Shown here: piece by piece, positions 1-6,827 of the stretch | How positions within the stretch are numbered: position 1 is the first letter of the stretch | Layout of the letters: each line of letters starts with the position of its first letter | Assembly (NCBI GenBank): GCA_035690905.1 | Contig: DASSKA010000088.1 | Span: forward strand, 1 to 17,667 | Origin: DASSKA01 sp035690905 | Lineage (GTDB): Bacteria > Actinomycetota > Actinomycetes > Propionibacteriales > Nocardioidaceae | Length of the DNA: 17,667 nucleotides | Reading direction: 5' to 3' | Program-made: the position numbers and the translations under genes | Notes under the pieces: model-generated | Databases searched by the model: none | What the model was told of the DNA's origin: nothing | The model's input: only the letters and a program-made list of their open reading frames with translations

Positions 1-2391
1 CAGGAGACCACCACCCCGGACGGCTACGGAACCGACCCTTCGGCCACAAGCGGCGTGAAGACGGTCGACCTGCCGAACACCACTCCCGGCGGGGTGGCGA
101 CGGTCGACTTCACAGACCCCCTGCTGACGGCGAGCATCAAGGTCGAGAAGTTCGACGCTGACACGAAGGACCCGGTGGGCGGTGCGACGTTCGTGCTCTG
201 GGCGGACAACGACCACGACGGGCAGATCAGTGCCGGCGACGACGACCTGGGCACCAAGACCGCAGGCGCCGCAGGCACCACGGACAACTCAGCCACCTGG
301 ACCAAGCTGGCCTGGGGCGCGGACTACCTGGTCCAGGAGGTCACTCCGCCAGCCGGGTACGGCGCCGACTCGAACGCGGTGGGCGGCCTGATGCCGGTGC
401 ACATCGGTGTCGCAGACGCCGGCACCACGAAGGTCGTGAACTTCTACGACCAGAAGCAGGGCGGCGGAACCAAGCCGGACAACGGATTCATCTGGGTCAC
501 CAAGACCGACCTCCAAACCGGTAAGCCGGTCGACGGCGCGAAGTTCGCGATCTTCGACGACGCGAACGACAACCACCGGATCGATACCGGCGAGACGCAG
601 ATGTACAGCGACCCGCCGCGGACGGACGTGGGTACCTACCGGTGGGAGATGCCTGCCGGAGACTACGTGGTGAAGGAGACCCAGGCACCTCCTGGCTACG
701 AGATCTCGGGCGACTCAGAGCTGCCCGTGACGCTCGCATCCGGAGGCAGTGTGACCGTGCTCTTCAAGGACGCGGAGCTGTCCACGATCGTGGTGCACAA
801 GTACGAAGCGGGCACGAACCACCTGGTCGACGGCGCCACGTTCACCCTGACTGACGAGAAGGGCAAGGACCTCGGCGCGCCGAAGACATCCGGAAAGGGC
901 ACCTACACGTGGACCGACCTGTCGATGGGCGACTACACGGTCACCGAGAGCGCACCGCCGCCTGGGTACTTGCTGCCCACGGACGCGACCCAGGACGCCC
1001 ACTTCGACGCAGCCACGGCTGGCGGCACCGCAATACTCGACTTCTTTGACGAGGCTCGGCCAACCCCGCCGCCTCCGCCCGGCACACCCGGCACCGACCT
1101 GGTGGTCACCAAGGTGGACCAGGTGAGCGGCGACCCGCTGGACACCGCGACGTTCCAGCTGTACGGCGACGACGGGGACGGCACGTTCACGGAGGCCGAC
1201 ACGACGCACGGGGCACCGCAGCAGACCGACAATGGCCAGGTGACCTGGAACGACCTGCCGGTCGGCACCTACTTCGTGCAGGAGACCGCCGCGCCGCAGG
1301 GCTACGGCATCGCGAACGTGCTGACCGTGTCGGTCGACGCGTCGCAGGCCGGCCAGACGATCCGTCGTGACGTCGCCGACCCGCGGCTGCCGACCACGCT
1401 GCAGGTGCTCAAGGCCGACGACGTGACCCGCCAGCCGCTGGCCGGCGCAACGTTCCGGGTGTTCGCCGACAGCAACGGCAACAGCCGGGTGGACACCGGC
1501 GAGAAGCAGGTCGGGACGACGCAGGTCACCGACGCGCACGGGCTGGCGTCCTGGGCCGGGGTCGGCTTCGGCAGCTACGTGCTCGAGGAGACCGCTGCAC
1601 CGGACGGCTACGACCTGCCCACCGACCACACCATGAGCGTGGCCGTCGGCCGCACCAACGCCGGCGGCGTGCTCCAGGTGGTCTTCCTCGACCCGGCGCA
1701 GAGCGGGTTCTCCGTCGTCAAGGCGGCGATGGAGAAGTCTGCCGACGGGCAGTGGGTGCCCAGTGACGGCACGGTCGCGTTCGGTGACCTGGTGAAGTAC
1801 GTGATCACGGTCGGCGCCTCCGGGACGCGGACCGCCCACGCCGTACAGGTCAGCGACTTCGTGCCCGGCTACGCCCCCGGCGACACCGAGTCGACCGGCC
1901 GCGCGGCGTACGTCGCCGGCTCGGCCGCCTGCACCGGGACGCCGTGCACCACGTCGTACGACGCGGGGGCGGGCCGGCTCGGGTGGAGCCTCGGCGACCT
2001 GGCCGGCGGCAAGAGCCGCCGGGTGTCGTTCGTGGTGAGGATGCCCGCCCTGCCGGCGCACCCGACCTACGTCAACGGGGTGTACACCGATACCGTGGTG
2101 AACGTCGCCGACGTGGACTGGCAGCAGGAGTCCGCCACCGCGGCGCGGGCGGCCGGCTACCTGACCCGGTCGATGCGCTCCAACGCGGTGCGCACCGCGG
2201 TCGTGGACGCACCCCAGGTGCTGCACATCCCGCCGGCCCACCGGCCGCACGAGGGCGGCGGCCCGGGGCTGCCGAACACCGGCGCACCGGCGCACACCGG
2301 GATGGTCACCCTGCTCGGCTGGCTGTCCGTGCTCTGCGGCGGCTGGCTGACGCTCCGGCGACCGCGGCGCAACGACCCGGCGCAGCCGTAG
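1..2391 (+). CDS. LPXTG-anchored surface protein with tandem SpaA/Cna-B-type domains (5' truncated)
   Basis: Reading is open from base 1 (Q-E-T-T-T-P-D-G-Y-G...), so the gene begins before the window; the GTG at 55 is internal. At least six prealbumin-like SpaA/Cna-B repeats are visible: a partial one (1-~123), then ~130-456, 487-774, 781-1059, 1096-1386 and 1393-1695. Each has a V-x-K strand, a (Q/K/E)-E-T-x-A-P-x-G-Y-like segment and a terminal F-x-D strand, the pattern of Lys-Glu-Asp intramolecular isopeptide domains. Repeats two, three, five and six carry Asp/Asn-rich EF-hand-like loops. A proline-rich linker (~1063-1095) precedes repeat five. A DUF11-like beta domain follows (~1696-2130), then LPNTG (2269-2283), a hydrophobic helix and an R-R-P-R-R tail, the classic sortase sorting signal. 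Family knowledge: such proteins are adhesins or pilus-type stalks covalently linked to peptidoglycan. No sortase gene lies in this window. The stop is followed by a hairpin. The class is secure; the ligand is unknown. Confidence 0.93.
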   Translation, partial: QETTTPDGYGTDPSATSGVKTVDLPNTTPGGVATVDFTDPLLTASIKVEKFDADTKDPVGGATFVLWADNDHDGQISAGDDDLGTKTAGAAGTTDNSATWTKLAWGADYLVQEVTPPAGYGADSNAVGGLMPVHIGVADAGTTKVVNFYDQKQGGGTKPDNGFIWVTKTDLQTGKPVDGAKFAIFDDANDNHRIDTGETQMYSDPPRTDVGTYRWEMPAGDYVVKETQAPPGYEISGDSELPVTLASGGSVTVLFKDAELSTIVVHKYEAGTNHLVDGATFTLTDEKGKDLGAPKTSGKGTYTWTDLSMGDYTVTESAPPPGYLLPTDATQDAHFDAATAGGTAILDFFDEARPTPPPPPGTPGTDLVVTKVDQVSGDPLDTATFQLYGDDGDGTFTEADTTHGAPQQTDNGQVTWNDLPVGTYFVQETAAPQGYGIANVLTVSVDASQAGQTIRRDVADPRLPTTLQVLKADDVTRQPLAGATFRVFADSNGNSRVDTGEKQVGTTQVTDAHGLASWAGVGFGSYVLEETAAPDGYDLPTDHTMSVAVGRTNAGGVLQVVFLDPAQSGFSVVKAAMEKSADGQWVPSDGTVAFGDLVKYVITVGASGTRTAHAVQVSDFVPGYAPGDTESTGRAAYVAGSAACTGTPCTTSYDAGAGRLGWSLGDLAGGKSRRVSFVVRMPALPAHPTYVNGVYTDTVVNVADVDWQQESATAARAAGYLTRSMRSNAVRTAVVDAPQVLHIPPAHRPHEGGGPGLPNTGAPAHTGMVTLLGWLSVLCGGWLTLRRPRRNDPAQP

Positions 2392-2402
2392 ACCTGCTGG
2401 GG

Positions 2403-2428
2403 CGCTCCGGGCGGCCCGGCCCGGAGCG
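2403..2428 (+). terminator. Hairpin downstream of the surface-protein gene
   Basis: A 10-bp perfect GC-rich stem (2403-2412 with 2419-2428, arm CGCTCCGGGC) with a 6-nt loop starts 11 nt after the stop codon. There is no T-run, which is usual for hairpin terminators in high-GC actinobacteria. Termination is inferred from position. Confidence 0.55.
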
Positions 2429-2444
2429 GGAACCTCGCACGGGA

Positions 2445-2488
2445 AACCGCCACCTCGCACGGTTCACACGCCGTGTGAGGTGACGGTT
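2445..2488. terminator. Long imperfect inverted repeat between convergent genes (likely bidirectional terminator)
   Basis: Arms 2445-2462 and 2471-2488 pair at 17 of 18 positions (one G-T, one C-A mismatch) around an 8-nt loop. It lies between the 3' ends of the (+) surface protein and the (-) amidinotransferase-fold gene. The 11-mer ACCTCGCACGG also occurs once more as a direct repeat at 2432-2442. Symmetry suits termination from both sides, but a protein-binding or RNA-processing role is not excluded. Confidence 0.5.
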
Positions 2489-2489
2489 C

Positions 2490-2505
2490 CTCATGTGCAC
2501 ATGAG
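2490..2505. repeat. Perfect 16-bp palindrome
   Basis: CTCATGTGCACATGAG is its own reverse complement; two further symmetric T/A pairs lie outside it (2487-2488 with 2507-2508). It sits 17 bp beyond the stop codon of the (-) gene. It is AT-richer than its surroundings and looks like a dimeric protein-binding site, but it is not next to any start codon. Confidence 0.4.
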
Positions 2506-2522
2506 AAACCTGAGGCAGGAGC

Positions 2523-3416
2523 TCACGCTGGGGGCAGGAGGACCTCTCCACCCGGCACGGCCGGCAGGTCGCGGGTCACCTGTACGTCGAGCGGGTTGGT
2601 CAGGCAGCGGACCGACCCGCCGCCCTTGTGGAACTCGCTCACGTCGACCAGCACGATCTCGAAGCCCCACTCCTCCAACTGAGCCCGGACCCGGGGCGGG
2701 CAGGCCGGCATCAGCACGGTGCGACCCAGCACGATGGAGTTCGCGCAGAAGGTCAGCGCCTCCTCCTCGGAGAGCACGAGCGGCTCGGGCACCATCGCCA
2801 GCGCGGCCGCGGCGGACGCGGAGTCCAGGGCAGCCGGGCAGACCATCGCGCGGGTCTCGTCGAGGGGGCAGAAGGCCAGGTCCAGGTGGTACATCCCCGG
2901 GTGCGCGATGCGCAGCCCGCGCACCCGCACGTCCAGCGTGGTGGCCAGGTGCTTGAGGGCGAGCTCCTCGCTGCGCGGGCCGTAGCCGGCCACCAGCGCG
3001 TCGCCGAAGGCGAACACGTCGCCGGCCTCGAAGTGCGCGCCGACGCCGTCGCGTCCGACGTACGACGTGGTGAACCCGAGGTCGGCGAACCAGGGGGCGG
3101 CCGTCTCGGTCTCCATCCGCCGCTCGGCGTACCTCATGTGCGAGAGCACCACGTGCTCGGACCGCCCGTGCGGCTGCACCGCGAGCCCGAGGTTCATCGC
3201 GTACACCATGTCCGGAGCGTCCGGGCGCTGCTCGAGCACCTCGACGGAGCCGCCGGCGGCCGAGATCGCCTCGCCGAGGGCCAGCCACTGCTCGCGGGCC
3301 AGCACGGGATCCGGCTGGTCGTGCACGTCCATGTACGGGTTGATCGTGTAGTCGACCCGGAAGTGGTTCGGCTCCACCATGGCGTACCGCCGGCCCCAAG
3401 CGAGCTGCTGGCCCAT
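2523..3416 (-). CDS. Guanidine-modifying enzyme, DDAH/amidinotransferase fold
   Basis: The 297-aa protein has the catalytic layout of the amidinotransferase/arginine deiminase superfamily: Glu130 and Asp133 in F-E-A-G-D-V-F, His177 in Y-H-L-D-L-A-F-C-P-L, and Cys271 in G-G-G-S-V-R-C-L-T-N-P near the C terminus. Members use the Cys as nucleophile on guanidino groups (arginine, methylarginines, related compounds), giving citrulline-type products or amidino transfer. Homologues are often named dimethylargininase, but the motif around Cys here is closer to amidinotransferases, so the substrate is open. The ATG at 3416 is preceded by GAGGAGGG. The gene is divergent from a GntR/FCD regulator, with a FadR-like operator 77 bp upstream of its start, so induction by an amino-acid- or acid-derived ligand is likely. 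It is soluble and presumably cytosolic. Confidence 0.85.
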   Translation of the reverse strand: MGQQLAWGRRYAMVEPNHFRVDYTINPYMDVHDQPDPVLAREQWLALGEAISAAGGSVEVLEQRPDAPDMVYAMNLGLAVQPHGRSEHVVLSHMRYAERRMETETAAPWFADLGFTTSYVGRDGVGAHFEAGDVFAFGDALVAGYGPRSEELALKHLATTLDVRVRGLRIAHPGMYHLDLAFCPLDETRAMVCPAALDSASAAAALAMVPEPLVLSEEEALTFCANSIVLGRTVLMPACPPRVRAQLEEWGFEIVLVDVSEFHKGGGSVRCLTNPLDVQVTRDLPAVPGGEVLLPPA

Positions 3417-3492
3417 GCGTCCCTCCTCGTTGTGCAGGGGCGGTTTCGAGCCGCGCGCGCTCGTCGAACCACCGCGATCGTCGTCTGGGTGC

Positions 3493-3511
3493 CTGATTGT
3501 CAGACAATCAG
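3493..3511. promoter_or_regulatory. Putative GntR/FadR-type operator O1
   Basis: CTGATTGTCAGACAATCAG is a perfect palindrome of two 9-bp arms around a central A (3502). Its core TTGTC-N-GACAA matches the T-x-G-T-x-x-x-A-C-x-A symmetry known for FadR-subfamily GntR sites. It lies between the divergent enzyme and regulator genes, and on the minus strand contains a possible -10 (GACAAT). Confidence 0.75.
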
Positions 3512-3550
3512 ACGTCCCCCAGTGTGAACGGTGGCTGGGCAGCGGTCAAG

Positions 3551-3565
3551 TTTTGTCGGACAATC
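3551..3565. promoter_or_regulatory. Putative GntR/FadR-type operator O2 overlapping the regulator promoter
   Basis: TTTTGTCGGACAATC repeats the core TTGTC-N-GACAA of O1, with its centre (3558) 56 bp away. It ends 6 bp before the regulator ATG. GACAAT (3559-3564) could be the -10, and TGGGCA (3536-3541) 17 bp further upstream a -35, so bound regulator would block its own promoter. Autorepression is inferred. Confidence 0.68.
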
Positions 3566-3571
3566 GGCTGC

Positions 3572-4273
3572 ATGTCCGGTTCCCAGCCCGGCGCGGGCAG
3601 CCCCTTCGACAAGCTCTCCCTGGCGCACTCCTCGACGGTGGACCGGGTGGCCGACGAGCTGCGCCGGGCGCTGTTCGACGGCGAGGTGGGCCCGGCCACC
3701 CCGCTGCGCGAGACCGCGCTCGCCGATGCGATGGGGGTGTCCCGGTCCACCATCCGCGAGGCGCTGGCCGTGCTGGTCGCCGAGGGGCTGGCCACCCGGG
3801 CGCCGAACCGCGGCGTCTACGTGACCGAGCTGGACCCGGAGTCGGTGCACGACGTCTGCGTGGCCCGCGAGGTGCTCGAGGTGGCCGGCGTACGACGCTG
3901 GGCTAGCGCGAGCGAGGAGGCCCGGGACGCCGTACGCCAGGCCCTCGACGCGTTCACCGACGCGGCGGCCGACGGGGGAAGCCCGACCGAGCTGACCGCG
4001 GCGCACCTGGCCGTGCACCGCGCCTTCGTCGGGCTCACCGAGTCGCCCCGGCTGATGGCGGTGGCCGAGGCGCTGTCCGCCGAGGTCCGGCTGGGGCTGG
4101 CCAAGGTGGACCGGATCCGCCGCAACTCCGCCGAGCAGGTGGTCTCCCACCGAGCGCTGCTGACCCGGCTCGAGGACGGCGACGTCACCGGGGCGGCAGA
4201 GGAGCTGACCCACCACCTGCAGCACGCGGAGAGCTCGATGCTCACCGCCCTGCACCTGCCGCACACGCCCTGA
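3572..4273 (+). CDS. GntR-family transcriptional regulator with FCD domain
   Basis: The 233-aa protein has an N-terminal winged helix (residues ~20-88) with helix-turn-helix M-G-V-S-R-S-T-I-R-E-A-L and wing G-V-Y-V-T-E-L. An all-helical FCD ligand domain follows (~92-225), with the His positions typical of its metal site (H-R-A-F near 149, S-H-R near 193, H-H-L near 215). Family members bind small carboxylates or amino-acid-related ligands and usually repress a neighbouring catabolic gene. I chose ATG 3572 because an upstream GTG at 3497 would place translation inside operator O1 and add 25 residues unlike the family. There is no Shine-Dalgarno sequence; a -10-like GACAAT 8 nt upstream suggests a leaderless mRNA. 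The divergent guanidine-modifying enzyme is its probable target. Confidence 0.9.
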   Translation: MSGSQPGAGSPFDKLSLAHSSTVDRVADELRRALFDGEVGPATPLRETALADAMGVSRSTIREALAVLVAEGLATRAPNRGVYVTELDPESVHDVCVAREVLEVAGVRRWASASEEARDAVRQALDAFTDAAADGGSPTELTAAHLAVHRAFVGLTESPRLMAVAEALSAEVRLGLAKVDRIRRNSAEQVVSHRALLTRLEDGDVTGAAEELTHHLQHAESSMLTALHLPHTP

Positions 4274-4309
4274 CCTGCCGCGCCGCGACAAACCTGGCAG
4301 TATCGACAC

Positions 4310-4684
4310 GTGAAGTTCCTCGTGTGGATCGCGGTGAACGCGATCGCGATCGCGCTGGCGACCTGGCTGCTGCGCGGCATCACGCTGTCCGGTGCCAGCG
4401 ACTCCGAGCGTGCCGTGACCCTCGTGGTGGTCGCGCTGATCTTCGGGCTGATCAACGCCGTGGTCCGGCCGGTGGTGAAGCTGCTGTCGTTCCCGTTCAT
4501 CATCCTGACCCTCGGCCTGCTGGTCTTTGTGATCAACGCCTGCATGCTGCTGCTCACCAGCTGGGTGGCCGGCCAGCTCGGGGTCGGCTTCACCGTGCAC
4601 GGCTTCCTCACCGCGGTGTACGGCGCCGTCATCGTGATGGTGGCCACCTGGGTCCTCGAGCTGGTGCTGCCGGACAGTGTCTGA
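4310..4684 (+). CDS. Small four-helix membrane protein, phage holin 4_2 / YvlD-like family
   Basis: The 124-aa protein consists of four hydrophobic segments (roughly residues 4-24, 34-54, 60-85 and 98-119), with the motif G-L-I-N-A-V-V-R-P between helices two and three and F-P-F-I-I-L-T-L-G-L in helix three. This is the signature of the YvlD / 'mycobacterial phage holin superfamily IV' group, a common chromosomal membrane family of unproven function; the holin name does not imply a prophage here. The GTG start lacks a Shine-Dalgarno sequence, but CAGTAT sits exactly at -12 to -7, so a leaderless promoter is plausible. It follows gntR by 36 nt, and its stop is 16 nt before the chosen phosphatase start, so it probably heads a three-gene operon. 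Confidence 0.85.
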   Translation: MKFLVWIAVNAIAIALATWLLRGITLSGASDSERAVTLVVVALIFGLINAVVRPVVKLLSFPFIILTLGLLVFVINACMLLLTSWVAGQLGVGFTVHGFLTAVYGAVIVMVATWVLELVLPDSV

Positions 4685-4700
4685 TGAGGTGGGCGTAACC

Positions 4701-5204
4701 GTGCCGTACCGGATCGCCGTGGTCTGCCTGGGCAACATCTGCCGCTCGCCGATGGCGGGCGTGGTGCTCGCCGACCGGGTGGCCCGGGCCGGGCTGGGGG
4801 ACCGCGTCGACGTGGTCACCGCCGGCACCGGCGACTGGCACATCGGCAGCCCGATGGACCGCCGCGCGGCCGCCGTGCTCGCCGCCGCGGGGCTCGACCC
4901 GTCCGAGCACCGGGCCCGGCAGTTCGACCCGGACTGGTTCGAGGACTTCGACCTGGTGCTCGCCATGGACGCGGCGAACCGGGCCGACCTGGCCACGCTG
5001 GCCGCCGCAGCGGGCGGCAACCAGGAGCGGGTCCGGATGTTCCGCGACTTCGACCCGCTGGCCGACGACGGCGACCGCGAGGTGCCCGATCCGTACTACG
5101 GCGGCGACGAGGGCTTCGACACCGTGATGGCGATGGTGCAGCGCACTGCCGACCAGCTGGTGGCCTGGCTGGAAGGACAGCCCCTCGGGAGCGACCGGCG
5201 ATGA
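4701..5204 (+). CDS. Low-molecular-weight protein-tyrosine-phosphatase family protein
   Basis: The 167-aa protein starts I-A-V-V-C-L-G-N-I-C-R-S-P, the C-x5-R-S P-loop with nucleophile Cys9 and Arg15; the general acid is Asp130 in D-P-Y-Y-G-G. Length and order are typical of the LMW-PTP family. GTG 4701 is preferred over the in-frame GTG 4677 because GAGGTGGG lies 7 nt upstream and the product then begins at the family's usual first strand; starting at 4677 would add eight residues and overlap the previous gene. Its stop overlaps the start of the kinase-like gene (ATGA). Family members dephosphorylate phosphotyrosine or phosphoarginine; the human homologue LMW-PTP-A also acts as a protein ribulosamine-5-phosphatase. 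That activity would fit the adjacent ketosamine kinase. Confidence 0.93.
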   Translation: MPYRIAVVCLGNICRSPMAGVVLADRVARAGLGDRVDVVTAGTGDWHIGSPMDRRAAAVLAAAGLDPSEHRARQFDPDWFEDFDLVLAMDAANRADLATLAAAAGGNQERVRMFRDFDPLADDGDREVPDPYYGGDEGFDTVMAMVQRTADQLVAWLEGQPLGSDRR

Positions 5205-6067
5205 CGCGGGCCGGGTCGATCGCGCACCGTGCCGAGCAGCTGCTCGGCACCGCGGTGGTCGCCACCGCGCCGGTCGCCGGGGGCGACATCTGTACGTCGA
5301 CCCGGCTGCGCCTGTCCGACGGCCGGTCGGCCCTGGTCAAGACCCGGCCGCACGCGCCCGCGGACTTCTTCAGCACCGAGGCCAACGGGCTGTCCTGGCT
5401 GGCGTCCGCGGGCGGGGTCGACGTACCCGACGTGCTCGCCGCGGAGCCGGACTGCCTGATCCTGTCCTGGGTGGAGACCGGCCGGCCGGGCGCCGAGGCC
5501 GCCGAGCGGTTCGGCCGCGCGCTGGCCGCCACCCACCGAGCCGGCGCCCCGGCGTTCGGCACCGCGGACGGCGCCGACGGCTACATCGGCACCCTGCCGA
5601 TGCCGAACCGGAGCGCGGCCTCCTGGCCGGAGTTCTTCGCCACCCGCCGGCTGCTGCCCTACCTGAAGCTGGCCCGGGACCGCTCCGGGATCTCCGAGGA
5701 CGACGCCGCGGACGTGCAGAAGGTGGTGCGCCGGATCACCGAGCTGGCCGGCCCGGAGGAGCCGCCGGCCCGGCTGCACGGCGACCTGTGGTCGGGCAAC
5801 GTGCTGTGGGGCCCGGAGGCCCGGGTGTTCCTGGTCGACCCCGCGGCGTACGGCGGGCACCGGGAGACCGACCTGGCGATGCTCGCGCTGTTCGGGCTGC
5901 CCCAGCTGGCCCGGGTGCTGGACGCCTACCACGAGGCCGCCCCGCTGGCCGACGGCTGGCTGGAGCGGGTGCCGCTGCACCAGCTGTTCCCGCTGCTGGT
6001 GCACGCCTGCCTGTTCGGCGGCGGGTACGGCGCCCGCGCCGGCGACGCGGCACGTGCGCTCTTGTGA
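5201..6067 (+). CDS. Fructosamine/ketosamine-3-kinase family protein
   Basis: The 288-aa protein has the protein-kinase-like fold of the FN3K/YniA family: Lys47 in A-L-V-K-T for ATP, Glu60 in S-T-E-A-N-G-L, the catalytic loop L-H-G-D-L-W-S-G-N (Asp195, Asn200), and the metal-binding Asp213 in D-P-A-A-Y-G-G-H-R-E-T-D-L-A-M. The L-W-S-G-N and D-P-A-x-Y-G-x-R-E motifs separate this family from aminoglycoside kinases. Family role: phosphorylating C3 of protein-bound ketosamines so that they detach, repairing glycated proteins; bacterial members prefer ribulosamine or erythrulosamine. Translation is coupled to the phosphatase by a 4-nt overlap. The cytosolic location and substrate are inferred. 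Confidence 0.9.
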   Translation: MTRAGSIAHRAEQLLGTAVVATAPVAGGDICTSTRLRLSDGRSALVKTRPHAPADFFSTEANGLSWLASAGGVDVPDVLAAEPDCLILSWVETGRPGAEAAERFGRALAATHRAGAPAFGTADGADGYIGTLPMPNRSAASWPEFFATRRLLPYLKLARDRSGISEDDAADVQKVVRRITELAGPEEPPARLHGDLWSGNVLWGPEARVFLVDPAAYGGHRETDLAMLALFGLPQLARVLDAYHEAAPLADGWLERVPLHQLFPLLVHACLFGGGYGARAGDAARALL

Positions 6068-6075
6068 CCACGTGA

Positions 6076-6107
6076 TTAAGGCGGATCTCAGGTCTGCCTG
6101 GCACTCT
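6076..6107 (+). promoter_or_regulatory. Putative MprA-type box and leaderless promoter of mprA
   Basis: TTAAGGCG-N3-CTCAG (6076-6091) begins 38 bp before the mprA ATG. TTAAGG and CTCAGG form a direct repeat 11 bp apart, one helical turn, as expected for OmpR-family tandem binding. CACTCT at -12 to -7 fits xAxxxT. The same arrangement is found before htrA. Autoregulation is inferred. Confidence 0.62.
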
Positions 6108-6113
6108 TGAGGC

Positions 6114-6827
6114 ATGGCCGGTCCGACAGACCAGGGACACCGCGTGCTTGTCGTCGACGACGACCGTGCGGTGCGCGAGTCGCTGCGCCGGTCCCTGGAG
6201 TTCAACGGCTACAAGGTGTCGCTCGCCTGTGACGGCGCGGAGGCGCTGGCCAGCATCGCCGGCAGCAACCCCGACGCGCTGGTCATCGACGTGATGATGC
6301 CGCGGCTGGACGGGATCGAGGCCACCCGCGCGCTGCGGGCCGCCGGCAACGACCTGCCGATCCTGGTGCTCACCGCCCGCGACTCGGTCGGGGACCGGGT
6401 CGAGGGGCTCGACGCCGGCGCGGACGACTACCTGACCAAGCCGTTCGCCCTCGAGGAGCTGCTCGCCCGGCTCCGGGCGCTGATGCGCCGCAGCCACGTG
6501 CCCAGCGAGGACGACCCGGACGCGGCGATGCTGACGTTCTCCGACCTGAGCCTGAACCCGCTGACCCGGGAGGTACGGCGCGGGGACCGGCACATCGACC
6601 TGACCCGCACCGAGTTCACCCTGCTGGAGATGTTCGTGCGCCGGCCGCGCCGGGTGCTCGACCGGTCGTTCATCCTCGAAGAGGTGTGGGGCTACGACTT
6701 CCCGACCACCGCGAACTCGCTCGAGGTCTACGTGGGCTACCTGCGACGCAAGACCGAGGCGGAGGGGGAGCCGCGGCTGATCCACACCGTTCGGGGGGTG
6801 GGATACGTCCTCCGGGAGGCGCGATGA
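6114..6827 (+). CDS. mprA: OmpR/PhoB-family response regulator, MprA-like
   Basis: The 237-aa protein has a receiver domain (residues ~10-122) with the acidic pocket D15-D16-D17, phosphoacceptor Asp59 in V-I-D-V-M-M-P, Thr87 and Lys109 in T-K-P-F. A winged-helix trans_reg_C domain follows (~138-235) with L-T-R-T-E-F-T-L-L, V-L-D-R-S-F-I-L-E-E-V-W-G-Y and the end motif I-H-T-V-R-G-V-G-Y-V-L-R. The order regulator - kinase - membrane HtrA protease is that of the mycobacterial mprA-mprB-pepD envelope-stress locus, which supports the symbol. Its stop overlaps the kinase start (ATGA). The ATG at 6114 has only a weak GAGG just upstream and may be leaderless. It probably activates its own operon and htrA through the shared TTAAGGCG-N3-CTCAG box. 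Confidence 0.93.
   Translation: MAGPTDQGHRVLVVDDDRAVRESLRRSLEFNGYKVSLACDGAEALASIAGSNPDALVIDVMMPRLDGIEATRALRAAGNDLPILVLTARDSVGDRVEGLDAGADDYLTKPFALEELLARLRALMRRSHVPSEDDPDAAMLTFSDLSLNPLTREVRRGDRHIDLTRTEFTLLEMFVRRPRRVLDRSFILEEVWGYDFPTTANSLEVYVGYLRRKTEAEGEPRLIHTVRGVGYVLREAR

Noticed and set aside
1..1695. Tandem DNA repeats or CRISPR-like array in the surface-protein gene
   Set aside because: The periodicity is at protein level (SpaA domains of ~95-110 residues); the nucleotide copies are diverged and unevenly spaced.
715..2460. Long minus-strand open frame (581 codons) opposite the surface-protein gene
   Set aside because: Its product is Arg/Gly/Ala-rich with no motif. It is the mirror of a strongly supported repeat protein; long antisense frames are expected at this GC content.
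3497..3571. N-terminal extension of the GntR regulator from GTG 3497
   Set aside because: It would begin inside the palindromic operator O1 and translate through O2, adding 25 residues not typical of the family.
4310..4684. Prophage or lysis gene suggested by the holin family name
   Set aside because: No endolysin, structural phage gene or integrase nearby; this family is a common chromosomal membrane protein and the name is historical.
3500..5020. Minus-strand frame of 506 codons across gntR, the holin-like gene and the phosphatase
   Set aside because: It runs against three supported genes and operator O2, and its product is low-complexity.
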